In this document: piece by piece, positions 17,261 to 25,179 of the stretch
Layout: every line of letters starts with the position of its first letter
Position numbering within the stretch: position 1 is the stretch's first letter
Origin: Thiocapsa sp.
GTDB lineage: Bacteria > Pseudomonadota > Gammaproteobacteria > Chromatiales > Chromatiaceae
Assembly: GCF_011390875.1 (NCBI RefSeq)
Contig: NZ_JAABRP010000027.1
Span: forward strand, 1 to 37,878
Length of the DNA: 37,878 bases
Direction: 5' to 3'
Made by a program: the position numbers and the translations under genes
The notes under the pieces: generated by a model
The model's input: the letters and a program-made list of their open reading frames with translations, nothing else
What the model was told of the DNA's origin: nothing
The model's database searches: none

Positions 17261-19657
17261 ATGACGACACGCAGCCTCTCCACGACCGAGATCGCCGCCA
17301 ATCCTTTGCCCCCCGAGCTTCTGACCAAGATCGACGCCTACTGGCGCGCCTGCAACTACCTCGCCGCGGGCATGATCTATCTGCGGGACAACCCGCTGCT
17401 GCGCGAGCCGCTCGCCGAGAGCCACCTGAAAAAGCGTCTGCTCGGTCATTGGGGCGCGAGTCCTGGCCTGTCCTTCATGTATGTCCACCTCAACCGCATC
17501 ATCCGGGAGCATGCACGGGAGGCGATCTTTCTCGCCGGTCCGGGCCACGGTGCGCCGGGCGTGCTCGCCCCAGTGTATTTGGAGGGCACCTACTCCGAGA
17601 TCTACCCCAACAAGAGCGAGGATGAAGAAGGCATGCGCGCCTTCTTCAAACAGTTCTCCTTCCCGGGCGGCATCGGCTCGCATTGCACGCCGGAGACGCC
17701 GGGCTCCATCCACGAAGGCGGCGAGCTGGGTTACTCGATCTCGCATGCCTTCGGTGCCGCCTTCGACAACCCGGACCTTTTGGTCGCCGTGGCGGTCGGC
17801 GACGGCGAGGCCGAGACCGGCCCACTTGCGACCTCCTGGCATTCGAGCAAGTTCCTCAATCCCATCCGCGACGGTGCGGTGCTGCCGATCCTCCATCTGA
17901 ACGGCTACAAAATCAACAACCCGACCCTGCTCGCACGCATACCGCGCGAGGAGCTCGCCGAGCTGATGCGCGGCTACGGATGGTCGCCGTACTTCGTCGA
18001 GGGCGACGACCCGATGACGATGCATCAAACCATGGCGGCCACCCTGGATGCCTGTCTCGCGCGGATCCGCGCCTTTCAGCAGGAGGCCCGCACGAACGGC
18101 ACGGCGACGCGCTGCCATTGGCCGATGATCGTGCTGCGCTCGCCGAAGGGCTGGACCGGACCCGCGGAGGTCGACGGGAAGAAGGTCGAGGGCTTCTGGC
18201 GCGCCCATCAGGTGCCCTTGTCCGGCATGCACGACAACCCGGCCCATCTCGAACAGCTCGAAGACTGGCTGCGCAGCTACAAGCCCGAAGAGCTGTTCGA
18301 CGGCGCGGGCAGGCTGATCCCGGAGCTGCGCGCGCTTGCCCCGGAGGGGACGCTGCGCATGAGTGCCAATCCGCACGCGAACGGCGGTCTGTTGCGTCGC
18401 GCCCTTCGCATGCCGGACTTCCGCGACTATGCCCTTCACGTCGCCGCGCCGGGGAAGATCCGCGCCATGAACACCAAGCCGACGGGCGAGCTGCTGCGCG
18501 ACGTCATGGCCAAGAACATGGACAACTTCCGAGTCTTCGGCCCGGACGAGAACACCTCGAACAAGCTCGACGCCATCTACGAGGTCTCGAAAAAGCTCTG
18601 GCTCTGCGACTACAAACCCGAGGACGCCGACGGCGGCGAGCTATCGCCGGACGGGCGCGTGCTCGAGATGCTCTCCGAGCACACCTTGGAGGGCTGGTAC
18701 GAGGGCTATGTCCTGACCGGTCGGCACGGCTTCTTTGCGACCTATGAAGCCTTCGTCCATGTCATCGACAGCATGTACAACCAGCACGCCAAATGGCTGG
18801 CGATTTGCGAGGAGATCCCCTGGCGGGCGCGCATCTCCTCTCTGAACCTCTTGATCACCTCGACCGTCTGGCGCCAGGACCACAACGGCTTCACCCATCA
18901 GGATCCAGGCTTTCTGGATGTCGTGGTCAACAAGAATCCGGAGGTCACGCGCATCTATCTGCCGCCGGACGTGAACACCCTGCTCTCCACGGTCGACCAT
19001 TGCCTGCAGAGCCGCGACGACATCAACGTGATCGTGGCCGACAAGCAGAACCATCTTCAGTACCTGGACATGGACGCCGCCATCAAGCACTGCACAAAGG
19101 GTATCGGCATCTGGGATTGGGCGAGCAACGACCAGGGTGTCGAGCCCGACGCGGTGATGGTCGGCTGCGGAGACATCCCGACCAAGGAGGCACTGGCCGC
19201 CACCGCACTGCTGCGCGAGCACTTCCCCGACATCCGGCTGCGCTTCATCAATGTCGTGGATCTTTTCAAGATGCAGCCCGCGGGTGAGCATCCGCACGGA
19301 CTGAGCGATCATGACTTCGACAGCCTCTTCACCAAAGACCGGCCGGTGATCTTCAACTTCCACGGCTATCCCTGGTTGATTCATCGCCTCGCCTATCGCC
19401 GCACCAATCACAAGAACCTGCACGTGCGCGGCTACAAGGAAAAGGGCAATATCAACACGCCGCTGGAGCTCGCCATCGAGAACGAGATCGACCGCTTCAG
19501 CCTGGCCATCGACGTGATCAATCGGGTCCCGCGCCTGCAGGTCGCGGGTGCGCATGTGAAGGAAAAGTTGCGCGACATGCAGATCGACTGCAGAAACTAC
19601 GCGCACGAGCATGGAATCGACAAGCCCGATGTCGATGAGTGGATCTGGCCCTTTTAA
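17261..19657 (+). CDS. xfp: Xylulose-5-phosphate/fructose-6-phosphate phosphoketolase
   Basis: 798 aa, full family length. Thiamine-diphosphate enzyme that splits xylulose-5-P (or fructose-6-P) with phosphate to acetyl-phosphate plus glyceraldehyde-3-P (or erythrose-4-P). Family signatures: [35 protein letters not shown] with the active-site histidine, EGTYSEIYP, the ThDP/Mg site [19 protein letters not shown], and [10 protein letters not shown] near the C-terminal domain. Start ATG 17261 ([11 protein letters not shown]) is preceded by a weak GAGAAG; upstream in-frame sequence lacks homology. Acetate kinase or phosphotransacetylase is not in view. Glycogen phosphorylase follows after 224 bp holding a repeat doublet. 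The TAA stop is supplied by that doublet's first triplet. Confidence 0.95.
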   Translation: MTTRSLSTTEIAANPLPPELLTKIDAYWRACNYLAAGMIYLRDNPLLREPLAESHLKKRLLGHWGASPGLSFMYVHLNRIIREHAREAIFLAGPGHGAPGVLAPVYLEGTYSEIYPNKSEDEEGMRAFFKQFSFPGGIGSHCTPETPGSIHEGGELGYSISHAFGAAFDNPDLLVAVAVGDGEAETGPLATSWHSSKFLNPIRDGAVLPILHLNGYKINNPTLLARIPREELAELMRGYGWSPYFVEGDDPMTMHQTMAATLDACLARIRAFQQEARTNGTATRCHWPMIVLRSPKGWTGPAEVDGKKVEGFWRAHQVPLSGMHDNPAHLEQLEDWLRSYKPEELFDGAGRLIPELRALAPEGTLRMSANPHANGGLLRRALRMPDFRDYALHVAAPGKIRAMNTKPTGELLRDVMAKNMDNFRVFGPDENTSNKLDAIYEVSKKLWLCDYKPEDADGGELSPDGRVLEMLSEHTLEGWYEGYVLTGRHGFFATYEAFVHVIDSMYNQHAKWLAICEEIPWRARISSLNLLITSTVWRQDHNGFTHQDPGFLDVVVNKNPEVTRIYLPPDVNTLLSTVDHCLQSRDDINVIVADKQNHLQYLDMDAAIKHCTKGIGIWDWASNDQGVEPDAVMVGCGDIPTKEALAATALLREHFPDIRLRFINVVDLFKMQPAGEHPHGLSDHDFDSLFTKDRPVIFNFHGYPWLIHRLAYRRTNHKNLHVRGYKEKGNINTPLELAIENEIDRFSLAIDVINRVPRLQVAGAHVKEKLRDMQIDCRNYAHEHGIDKPDVDEWIWPF

Positions 19658-19846
19658 ACCGCGTCCAGAGCGAGATGCTTATTTTCGAGTGAAATCGAGA
19701 TGTGGTGCATCCACGGCCCTTATCGGGGACGCGGTTTAAAATAATATATTTTTTAATATCTTAAACCGTGCCGGCTCCAGCAGACTTCAAGCCTGCCGGG
19801 GCCGATCCCATCAAAAAACATCGCATGCAGCGCCGGGCGCGGTTTA
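19655..19846. repeat. Composite inverted doublet of TAAACCGCG elements (GTC unit, AT linker, GCC unit)
   Basis: GTC-type unit 19655-19738 (84 bp), a 23-bp AT-only linker 19739-19761 apart from one C, and GCC-type unit 19762-19846 (85 bp). It is the reverse orientation of the doublet at 13892-14084: the complement reads GCC unit, linker with TATTAAAAAA, GTC unit. The GTC head TAAACCGCGTCCAGAGCGA is identical in both copies. One outer base differs from consensus (TAAACCGTG at 19762). The first triplet is the stop codon of phosphoketolase; the other end is 35 bp before the glycogen phosphorylase start. Confidence 0.88.
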
Positions 19847-19881
19847 AGTTCCGAACGCTGCCCTGCCGACGAGACGCCGCC

Positions 19882-22398
19882 ATGAACACCGCAGTCGCCC
19901 CCGAAACCGAGGTCCCCGTCGAGGTCCCGGCCACAACCCCCGAGCACACGCGCACTGGCATGTCGAAGGCGTCTCTGAAGCAGGCCTACATCGACAATCT
20001 CTTCTACATCCAGGGGCGTTTCCGTGAAGTCGCCACGCCCCACGACCTCTACATGGCCGCCGCCTACACGGTGCGCGATCGCATGCTGGACCGCTGGGTC
20101 AAGTCGGCCCAAGTCTACAAGACATCCCGGGCACGCACCGTCTGTTACCTTTCGGCCGAGTACCTGCTCGGGCCGCATCTGGCCAACAATCTGGTGAATC
20201 TCGGGATCGCGGAGGTCGCTCAGCGCGCGGGCGAGGAGTTGGACCTCGATTTCAAAGCCATCCTGGAGGAGGAGGAGGAGCCGGGCCTGGGCAACGGCGG
20301 TCTCGGTCGGCTCGCTGCCTGCTATATGGATTCGCTGGCGACGGTTCAGATCCCGTCGATCGGCTACGGAATCCGCTACGAATTCGGAATCTTCGACCAG
20401 ATCATCGAGGACGGCTGGCAAGTCGAGCGCAGCGACACCTGGTTGCGCAACGGCAACCCCTGGGAGATCCCGCGACCCAAGATCAGCTTCCCGGTCATGT
20501 ACGGCGGCCACACGGAGCACTATCGCGATCATGCGGGCCGTCCGCGGGTGCGCTGGGTTCCGGATATGGTCATCAGCGGCGTCGCCTTCGACACCCCGGT
20601 GTTGGGTTACGGGGTCGACAACGTGAATCTGCTGCGCTTGTGGAAAGCCGAGGCACCCGAATCGTTCGACTTCCAGGTCTTCAATGTCGGGGACTATTAC
20701 GGTGCTGTCCACGCCAAGATCGAGGCCGAGACCATCTCGAAGGTCCTCTACCCGAACGACGAGCCCGAGGCCGGCAAGGAGCTGCGCCTCAAGCAACAGT
20801 ATTTCTTCGTGTCCTGCTCGATCCAGGACATGATCCGGTTGCATCTGAACACCGTCGGACCTCTCGAGACCTTCCACGAGAAGTTCGTCGCCCAGCTCAA
20901 CGACACCCATCCGGCGATCGCCGTGGCCGAGCTGATGCGCCTGCTGATGGACGATCACGAGATGCCCTGGGATACCGCGTGGGCCATCACCCACGCGACC
21001 TTCTGCTACACCAACCACACCCTGCTGCCCGAAGCCTTGGAGACCTGGTCGGTCGGCCTCTTCGAGCGACTGCTGCCCCGCCATCTGGAAATCATCTACG
21101 AGATCAATCGGCGTTTTCTCGACGAGGTGCGCGTGCGATATCTCGGCGACGAGGAACGGGTTGCACGCATGTCGCTGATCGACGAAGCCGGCGGGCGGCG
21201 GATCCGGATGGCTCATCTGGCCGTGGTCGGCAGCCGCGCCGTCAACGGGGTTGCTGCCCTGCATTCGGAGCTCATCAAGACGACCCTGCTCAAAGACTTC
21301 TACGAGATGGCGCCGGAGCGCTTCCACAACGTCACCAACGGTGTGACGCCGCGTCGCTTCATCGTGGTCAGCAATCCGCGTTTGGCAGACTTGATCACCG
21401 AGGTGTGCGGACATGACCGCTGGATCCGGGATCTCGACTGTCTGCGCGACTTGGAGGCACACGCCGATGACCCGGGACTCCAGGCGCGTTGGCGCGAGGT
21501 CAAGACCGCCGCCAAGCGCGATCTGGCGGTCTGGCTGAAACGCCACGCCGGCGTGCTTCTCGATCCGCAGACCATGATGTTCGACATCCAGGCCAAGCGC
21601 CTGCACGAGTACAAGCGTCAGCACCTGAATGTCCTGCACATCATCCGCGTCTATCAGCGCCTGAAACAGAACCCGAATCTCGGCATGGTCCCGCGCGCCT
21701 TCATCTTCGGAGGCAAGGCGGCCCCCGGCTATTACATGGCGAAGCTGATGATCAAGCTCATCAACTCGGTCGCCGAGGTCATCAACAACGACCCGCAGGT
21801 CAACGGCTCTATCCGCGTCGCCTTCATGCCCGACTTCAATGTCAAGAACGGGCAACGGCTGTACCCGGCCGCGGATCTTTCCGAGCAGATCTCGCTCGCC
21901 GGCAAGGAGGCGTCGGGCACCGGCAACATGAAGTTCTCGATGAACGGTGCGCTCACGGTCGGCACGCTCGACGGTGCCAATATCGAGATCCGCGAAGAGG
22001 TCGGTGCCGAGAACTTCTTCCTGTTCGGTATGACCGCCGAGGAGGTCCGTCGCAAGCAGGCCGAGGGCTACCGGCCTCGGGACTACTACCACGACGACAA
22101 CGAGCTGAAATCGGACATCGACCTCATCGCCTCGGGACTCTTCTCGCACGGAGACACCAACCTCTTCCGCCCCTTGACGGATCACCTGATCAATCAGGAT
22201 CCATTCATGGTCTTGGCCGACTATCGCGCCTATCTGGACTGTCAGGACAAGATCAGCCAGGTCTATGACCGGCCCGCCGACTGGGATCGTATGTCGCTCC
22301 TCAACGTCGCCCGGATGGGGAAATTCTCCTCGGACCGGTCGATTCGCGAGTATGCCCAAAGAATCTGGGGGATCGAGCCGAAGCCGATCGTCAACTGA
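19882..22398 (+). CDS. glgP: Glycogen/starch/alpha-glucan phosphorylase
   Basis: 838 aa, full length for GT35. It releases glucose-1-phosphate from glycogen with inorganic phosphate; cytoplasmic. Signatures: SAEYLLGPHLANNLVNLG, GLGNGGLGRLAACYMDSLAT, AQLNDTHPAIAVAELMRL, NVTNGVTPRRF, QAKRLHEYKRQ, and the pyridoxal-phosphate block EASGTGNMKFSMNGALT with the Schiff-base lysine in NMK. ATG 19882 is 35 bp past the repeat doublet; a second in-frame ATG at 19960 would drop the variable proline-rich lead. The spacing to phosphoketolase suggests functional pairing of glycogen breakdown with a fermentative acetyl-phosphate route. Confidence 0.95.
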   Translation: MNTAVAPETEVPVEVPATTPEHTRTGMSKASLKQAYIDNLFYIQGRFREVATPHDLYMAAAYTVRDRMLDRWVKSAQVYKTSRARTVCYLSAEYLLGPHLANNLVNLGIAEVAQRAGEELDLDFKAILEEEEEPGLGNGGLGRLAACYMDSLATVQIPSIGYGIRYEFGIFDQIIEDGWQVERSDTWLRNGNPWEIPRPKISFPVMYGGHTEHYRDHAGRPRVRWVPDMVISGVAFDTPVLGYGVDNVNLLRLWKAEAPESFDFQVFNVGDYYGAVHAKIEAETISKVLYPNDEPEAGKELRLKQQYFFVSCSIQDMIRLHLNTVGPLETFHEKFVAQLNDTHPAIAVAELMRLLMDDHEMPWDTAWAITHATFCYTNHTLLPEALETWSVGLFERLLPRHLEIIYEINRRFLDEVRVRYLGDEERVARMSLIDEAGGRRIRMAHLAVVGSRAVNGVAALHSELIKTTLLKDFYEMAPERFHNVTNGVTPRRFIVVSNPRLADLITEVCGHDRWIRDLDCLRDLEAHADDPGLQARWREVKTAAKRDLAVWLKRHAGVLLDPQTMMFDIQAKRLHEYKRQHLNVLHIIRVYQRLKQNPNLGMVPRAFIFGGKAAPGYYMAKLMIKLINSVAEVINNDPQVNGSIRVAFMPDFNVKNGQRLYPAADLSEQISLAGKEASGTGNMKFSMNGALTVGTLDGANIEIREEVGAENFFLFGMTAEEVRRKQAEGYRPRDYYHDDNELKSDIDLIASGLFSHGDTNLFRPLTDHLINQDPFMVLADYRAYLDCQDKISQVYDRPADWDRMSLLNVARMGKFSSDRSIREYAQRIWGIEPKPIVN

Positions 22399-23181
22399 TC
22401 GTCATCCTAGACGCCGAACGACGTGACTCCCGAGGCCATGTCCCCACGACGGGGCACTCGGCACGTCCCGGCACGCCTCGGCACGCTCGTGACATCGCTT
22501 CGCCTGCGTCACCTCTCTCCCGGCGCTCTGCGCCCCGTGCCGGCTTAGCACCGAAGTAACGAGCGAGGCCACGCTCGACGCAGAGCACCTCGACGACGCA
22601 TCACTCCACTGGAACGGAAAAAGCTCTTTTATCATGGCTTTCCGGATCCGGAACCGCGGTGTCGAGGGGGTCTGCCTTAATCTCCCATTGATCCAGGACA
22701 ACAAAAAGCCGTAACAACCGAGTTCTCCGATAGTAATGATTCGGACACCTCCGCATACTGACGACTACCGAGCGTAGGTGGTTTTTTCCGAAAGCAGGGT
22801 GCCGCATGGATTGCCTCTCAGCACGCCAGACATCTCGTTGCGATTTAGCCGGTCATTGCAATCGGAATCGTTGTTCTCGGCGCCGTCTTGCTCGAATCGG
22901 GCTCGCTCGGGTGAAACGCTCGCCTACATTCCGGCTCGGCGCGAAGCCTTCCATACCCGAGGGCCGACCGGCGCCGCCCGAAGACACATCAGTGCTCAAC
23001 CCCGCTCTATCCCCTCTCGCAGCGACTTTCGAGCACACCCCTGCACCACACCTCCCGATACGACGGATCACGCGGCTTTGCCGTATGTGGCCGCGCAGGA
23101 GGCATCTCGTACACCGCCCTTAAAGGGCACATCATTCCGAACCCAAGGATTCAAACTACCAACGAAGCAAGGAGGAAGGCG
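22399..23181. other. 783-bp region without a supported gene
   Basis: Open frames on both strands are short and have no recognisable domain. A lower-GC patch (about 22610-22790) contains AAAAAGCTCTTTT and TAGTAATGATT and could hold a promoter, but nothing is compelling. No antitoxin-like frame is found upstream of the PIN gene. The last bases carry the AAGGAGGA ribosome binding site of that gene. Confidence 0.45.
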
Positions 23182-23613
23182 ATGACCGCAACACCCAAGA
23201 CACTCGTCGATATCACGGTCTTGATGGACGCACTCACCAACGAGCAGGAAACGGACAACGCATCGAACGCCATCCTCTCCCTCGCCGCCAAGAGACGTAT
23301 TCAAGGCTTTGTCTGCGCCGCAGCCATCGACCCGCTCCATACCGAGCTTTCACGCAACCGCGGCGTGGCCTACGCACGATCGGCGATTCAGCGCATCTGT
23401 GCAATCCTGGCAGTCGCTCCGGTCGATGCCGCGGTGATCGACGGCGCCATGGGCCGCGGCTGGCGAGATCTCGATGATGCACTGACCTTCGAGAGCGCGC
23501 GCCGGAACGGACTCGACTACCTCGTTACGCTCAACGGTCCCGATTTCGACGATCCGTCGTTGACCGTTCAGGCACCCGAGGAGTTTATCCAATTCATCGA
23601 AGAACGGCCTTAG
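23182..23613 (+). CDS. PIN-domain protein (VapC-like RNase), orphan
   Basis: 143 aa. PIN fold with acidic active-site pattern: D10 in TLVDITVLMDAL, acidic residues in DLDDALTFESARRNG (about 96-110), and a final aspartate in YLVTLNGPDFDD, which follows the usual LVTxNxxDF motif. PIN proteins cleave RNA, and most such small ones are toxins. AAGGAGGA lies 5 bp upstream of ATG 23182. No VapB- or Phd-like antitoxin gene precedes it within 780 bp, and none follows, so it is an orphan, has an unrecognised partner, or is not a toxin. Confidence 0.85.
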   Translation: MTATPKTLVDITVLMDALTNEQETDNASNAILSLAAKRRIQGFVCAAAIDPLHTELSRNRGVAYARSAIQRICAILAVAPVDAAVIDGAMGRGWRDLDDALTFESARRNGLDYLVTLNGPDFDDPSLTVQAPEEFIQFIEERP

Positions 23614-23717
23614 GGTTTATGTGGTTCGGTTTCTCTCATTCAGCGTGAACCGCTCGGATGGTTTCAGCGTGGATGATCCCCGAGCCGCATCCCCGCAGCA
23701 GATGGGCCTGACGGCGC

Positions 23718-24518
23718 TCATTCGGCGCAGTCGGTAATCGCCAACTCGCAGTCCGATGAGCCCGTCTCGCAGAAATCCAAGCAGGTGAAGAGCCGTCCTT
23801 CAAAGGCGGCATCGACCGCGACATGCCCGGAGCCGGCACGCACCGCGAATCCGGGCTGCGTAGCCGGTTGGTGATGCACGAGCGCAAGTCGATCGGCCGG
23901 GTAAGACACGTCCAATACCACTTGCATGGGGTAGTAGCCATCGAGAAAGCGGCGCATATATGGCCCGTTGCGCAGCCGGTAACGCCCGTCGCCGAGGGCG
24001 AACATGGCTCGGCTTTCGGCGCGGATACAGAGTCTCGCACCGGGCGCGATGTCCGTAAGCTGGACCGAAGGACCCTCGACCCAGGCACGTCCGATCCCCT
24101 GCGCGCTGACGACCTCCAAGCCGCGTATCCGTTCGACGCTGAAGATGATCTGAGCCGCGCCGACCGCATCGAGATTCTCGTGGCATTGGGTCAGCTCGAT
24201 CCAGCCCTCGCGCAGACTCTCTGCTCCGATGCGGATCCGATTGACGTGCCGATGGGTCGCGGCGGCGCGCTCGGGTCCGACAAACCGAAGCTCGCCGTCG
24301 CTGACCGCCGCAATACGGGCCTCGAGATCCATCTCCGGCCAGTCCTCTTCATCCGGGAACCCGGCCTCGGCGTGCGCGTCTTCGGCGAACGCGGACGCCC
24401 CCGCCAGACCCCAAATCAGGATCAGGAAAGCGCAACTCAGCGGCACGGCCGAACGCGCACGCTCGCGGATCCGTGAGTCGACGATCGGGGTCATGGTCGG
24501 TGTCATTGCTCGCAACAT
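23718..24518 (-). CDS. Secreted hypothetical protein
   Basis: 266 aa, unrecognised. A signal peptide follows an extended basic start (hydrophobic about 28-45, LSCAFLILIWGLAGASAFA). The mature part has an acidic stretch (DEEDWPEMDLEARIAAV) and beta-rich segments ending with LFTCLDFCETGSSDCELAITDC, whose four cysteines suggest disulfides. GAGGAG lies upstream of ATG 24518. Another in-frame ATG at 24506 may be used. It is convergent with the PIN gene. I cannot assign a function. Confidence 0.7.
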   Translation of the reverse strand: MLRAMTPTMTPIVDSRIRERARSAVPLSCAFLILIWGLAGASAFAEDAHAEAGFPDEEDWPEMDLEARIAAVSDGELRFVGPERAAATHRHVNRIRIGAESLREGWIELTQCHENLDAVGAAQIIFSVERIRGLEVVSAQGIGRAWVEGPSVQLTDIAPGARLCIRAESRAMFALGDGRYRLRNGPYMRRFLDGYYPMQVVLDVSYPADRLALVHHQPATQPGFAVRAGSGHVAVDAAFEGRLFTCLDFCETGSSDCELAITDCAE

Positions 24519-24916
24519 GCTCGCTCCTCATCGCACGGGTGTATCGAAAAAGTGTCGGGATAGACCTCGTCGACCAGAATATTGCTTCGCCACTCCTCGG
24601 AAAGGTTGCAAAAACCCTGCTCTCTCATCGTGGATCTCAGCAGCAACCGATTCGCCATGGCCTCATCCGCAATGGTCGATTCGGGGTATGTGAGAGCGGA
24701 CTGAAGCAATCGAAACGAATCCCCGTGTCGACCAGACGACCGGTCATGCGATTCATCCCGGATCCGGCAGTTGAGCGGCGCACGGAGTGCGTCCCGCAGG
24801 CGTCGGGACAAAGCGCACCGACAAGACATGGCGGTCTCAATACGGCGAGGAGGCGCTACGCCGGCCCGGCGTGCGCAGGGCGTGCAACGCGACGAAAAAC
24901 CCACGTGCGCTCGGTC
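24519..24916. other. Intergenic region without a well-supported gene
   Basis: A minus-strand open frame crosses it and ends in GFCNLSEEWRSNILVDE, but it extends into the coding start of the next gene and has no family resemblance or convincing ribosome binding site. I leave it uncalled; a small minus-strand gene about 24503-24830 is possible at low probability. Confidence 0.35.
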
Positions 24917-24922
24917 TATAAT
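24917..24922 (+). promoter_or_regulatory. Putative -10 box upstream of the SSF-kinase operon
   Basis: Perfect TATAAT, 37 bp before the ATG at 24960. No good -35 hexamer is found at the expected spacing, so either an activator is needed or the match is by chance. Confidence 0.35.
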
Positions 24923-24959
24923 GCTCCGGTATGCCCGAAGGACATCCGGTAACCGGCCC

Positions 24960-25160
24960 ATGCCCCGTGCAACCTTGCTGCGACAACGCCTGCTGCTGCT
25001 CTTCCTGGGCGGGATGCTCCTGCTGTTCTCGCCCCTGGTCATGCAGTTCGAGACGCTCGGCCGCTGGCTCGGGGCGCCTGTCCTGTTGATTTATCTGTTC
25101 GTGACCTGGGCGGCGTTGATCGCCATCGCGGCCTGGATCGTTTCGCGCACACGCGACTGA
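24960..25160 (+). CDS. Small two-helix membrane protein upstream of the SSF-histidine kinase
   Basis: 66 aa. Two membrane helices: LLLLFLGGMLLLFSPLVMQF and APVLLIYLFVTWAALIAIAA, with a basic N-terminus and C-terminal RTRD. Small proteins of this kind commonly precede sodium/solute symporter genes in proteobacteria, and this one ends 19 bp before such a protein. It probably assists the symporter domain as a small subunit (inference from context). Confidence 0.75.
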   Translation: MPRATLLRQRLLLLFLGGMLLLFSPLVMQFETLGRWLGAPVLLIYLFVTWAALIAIAAWIVSRTRD

Positions 25161-25179
25161 TCCGCACGGACAACGACGA

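Noticed and set aside
13892-19846. TAAACCGCG elements as substrates of the RAYT at 2171
   Set aside because: Their ends share no sequence with the hairpins flanking the RAYT, so a link is not supported.
22402-23123. Several short frames in the 783-bp gap
   Set aside because: None has a ribosome binding site, a domain or codon usage like the neighbouring genes.
24503-25042. Minus-strand frame ending GFCNLSEEWRSNILVDE
   Set aside because: It overlaps the coding start of the small membrane protein on the opposite strand and the start of the secreted hypothetical; no homology or clear ribosome binding site.
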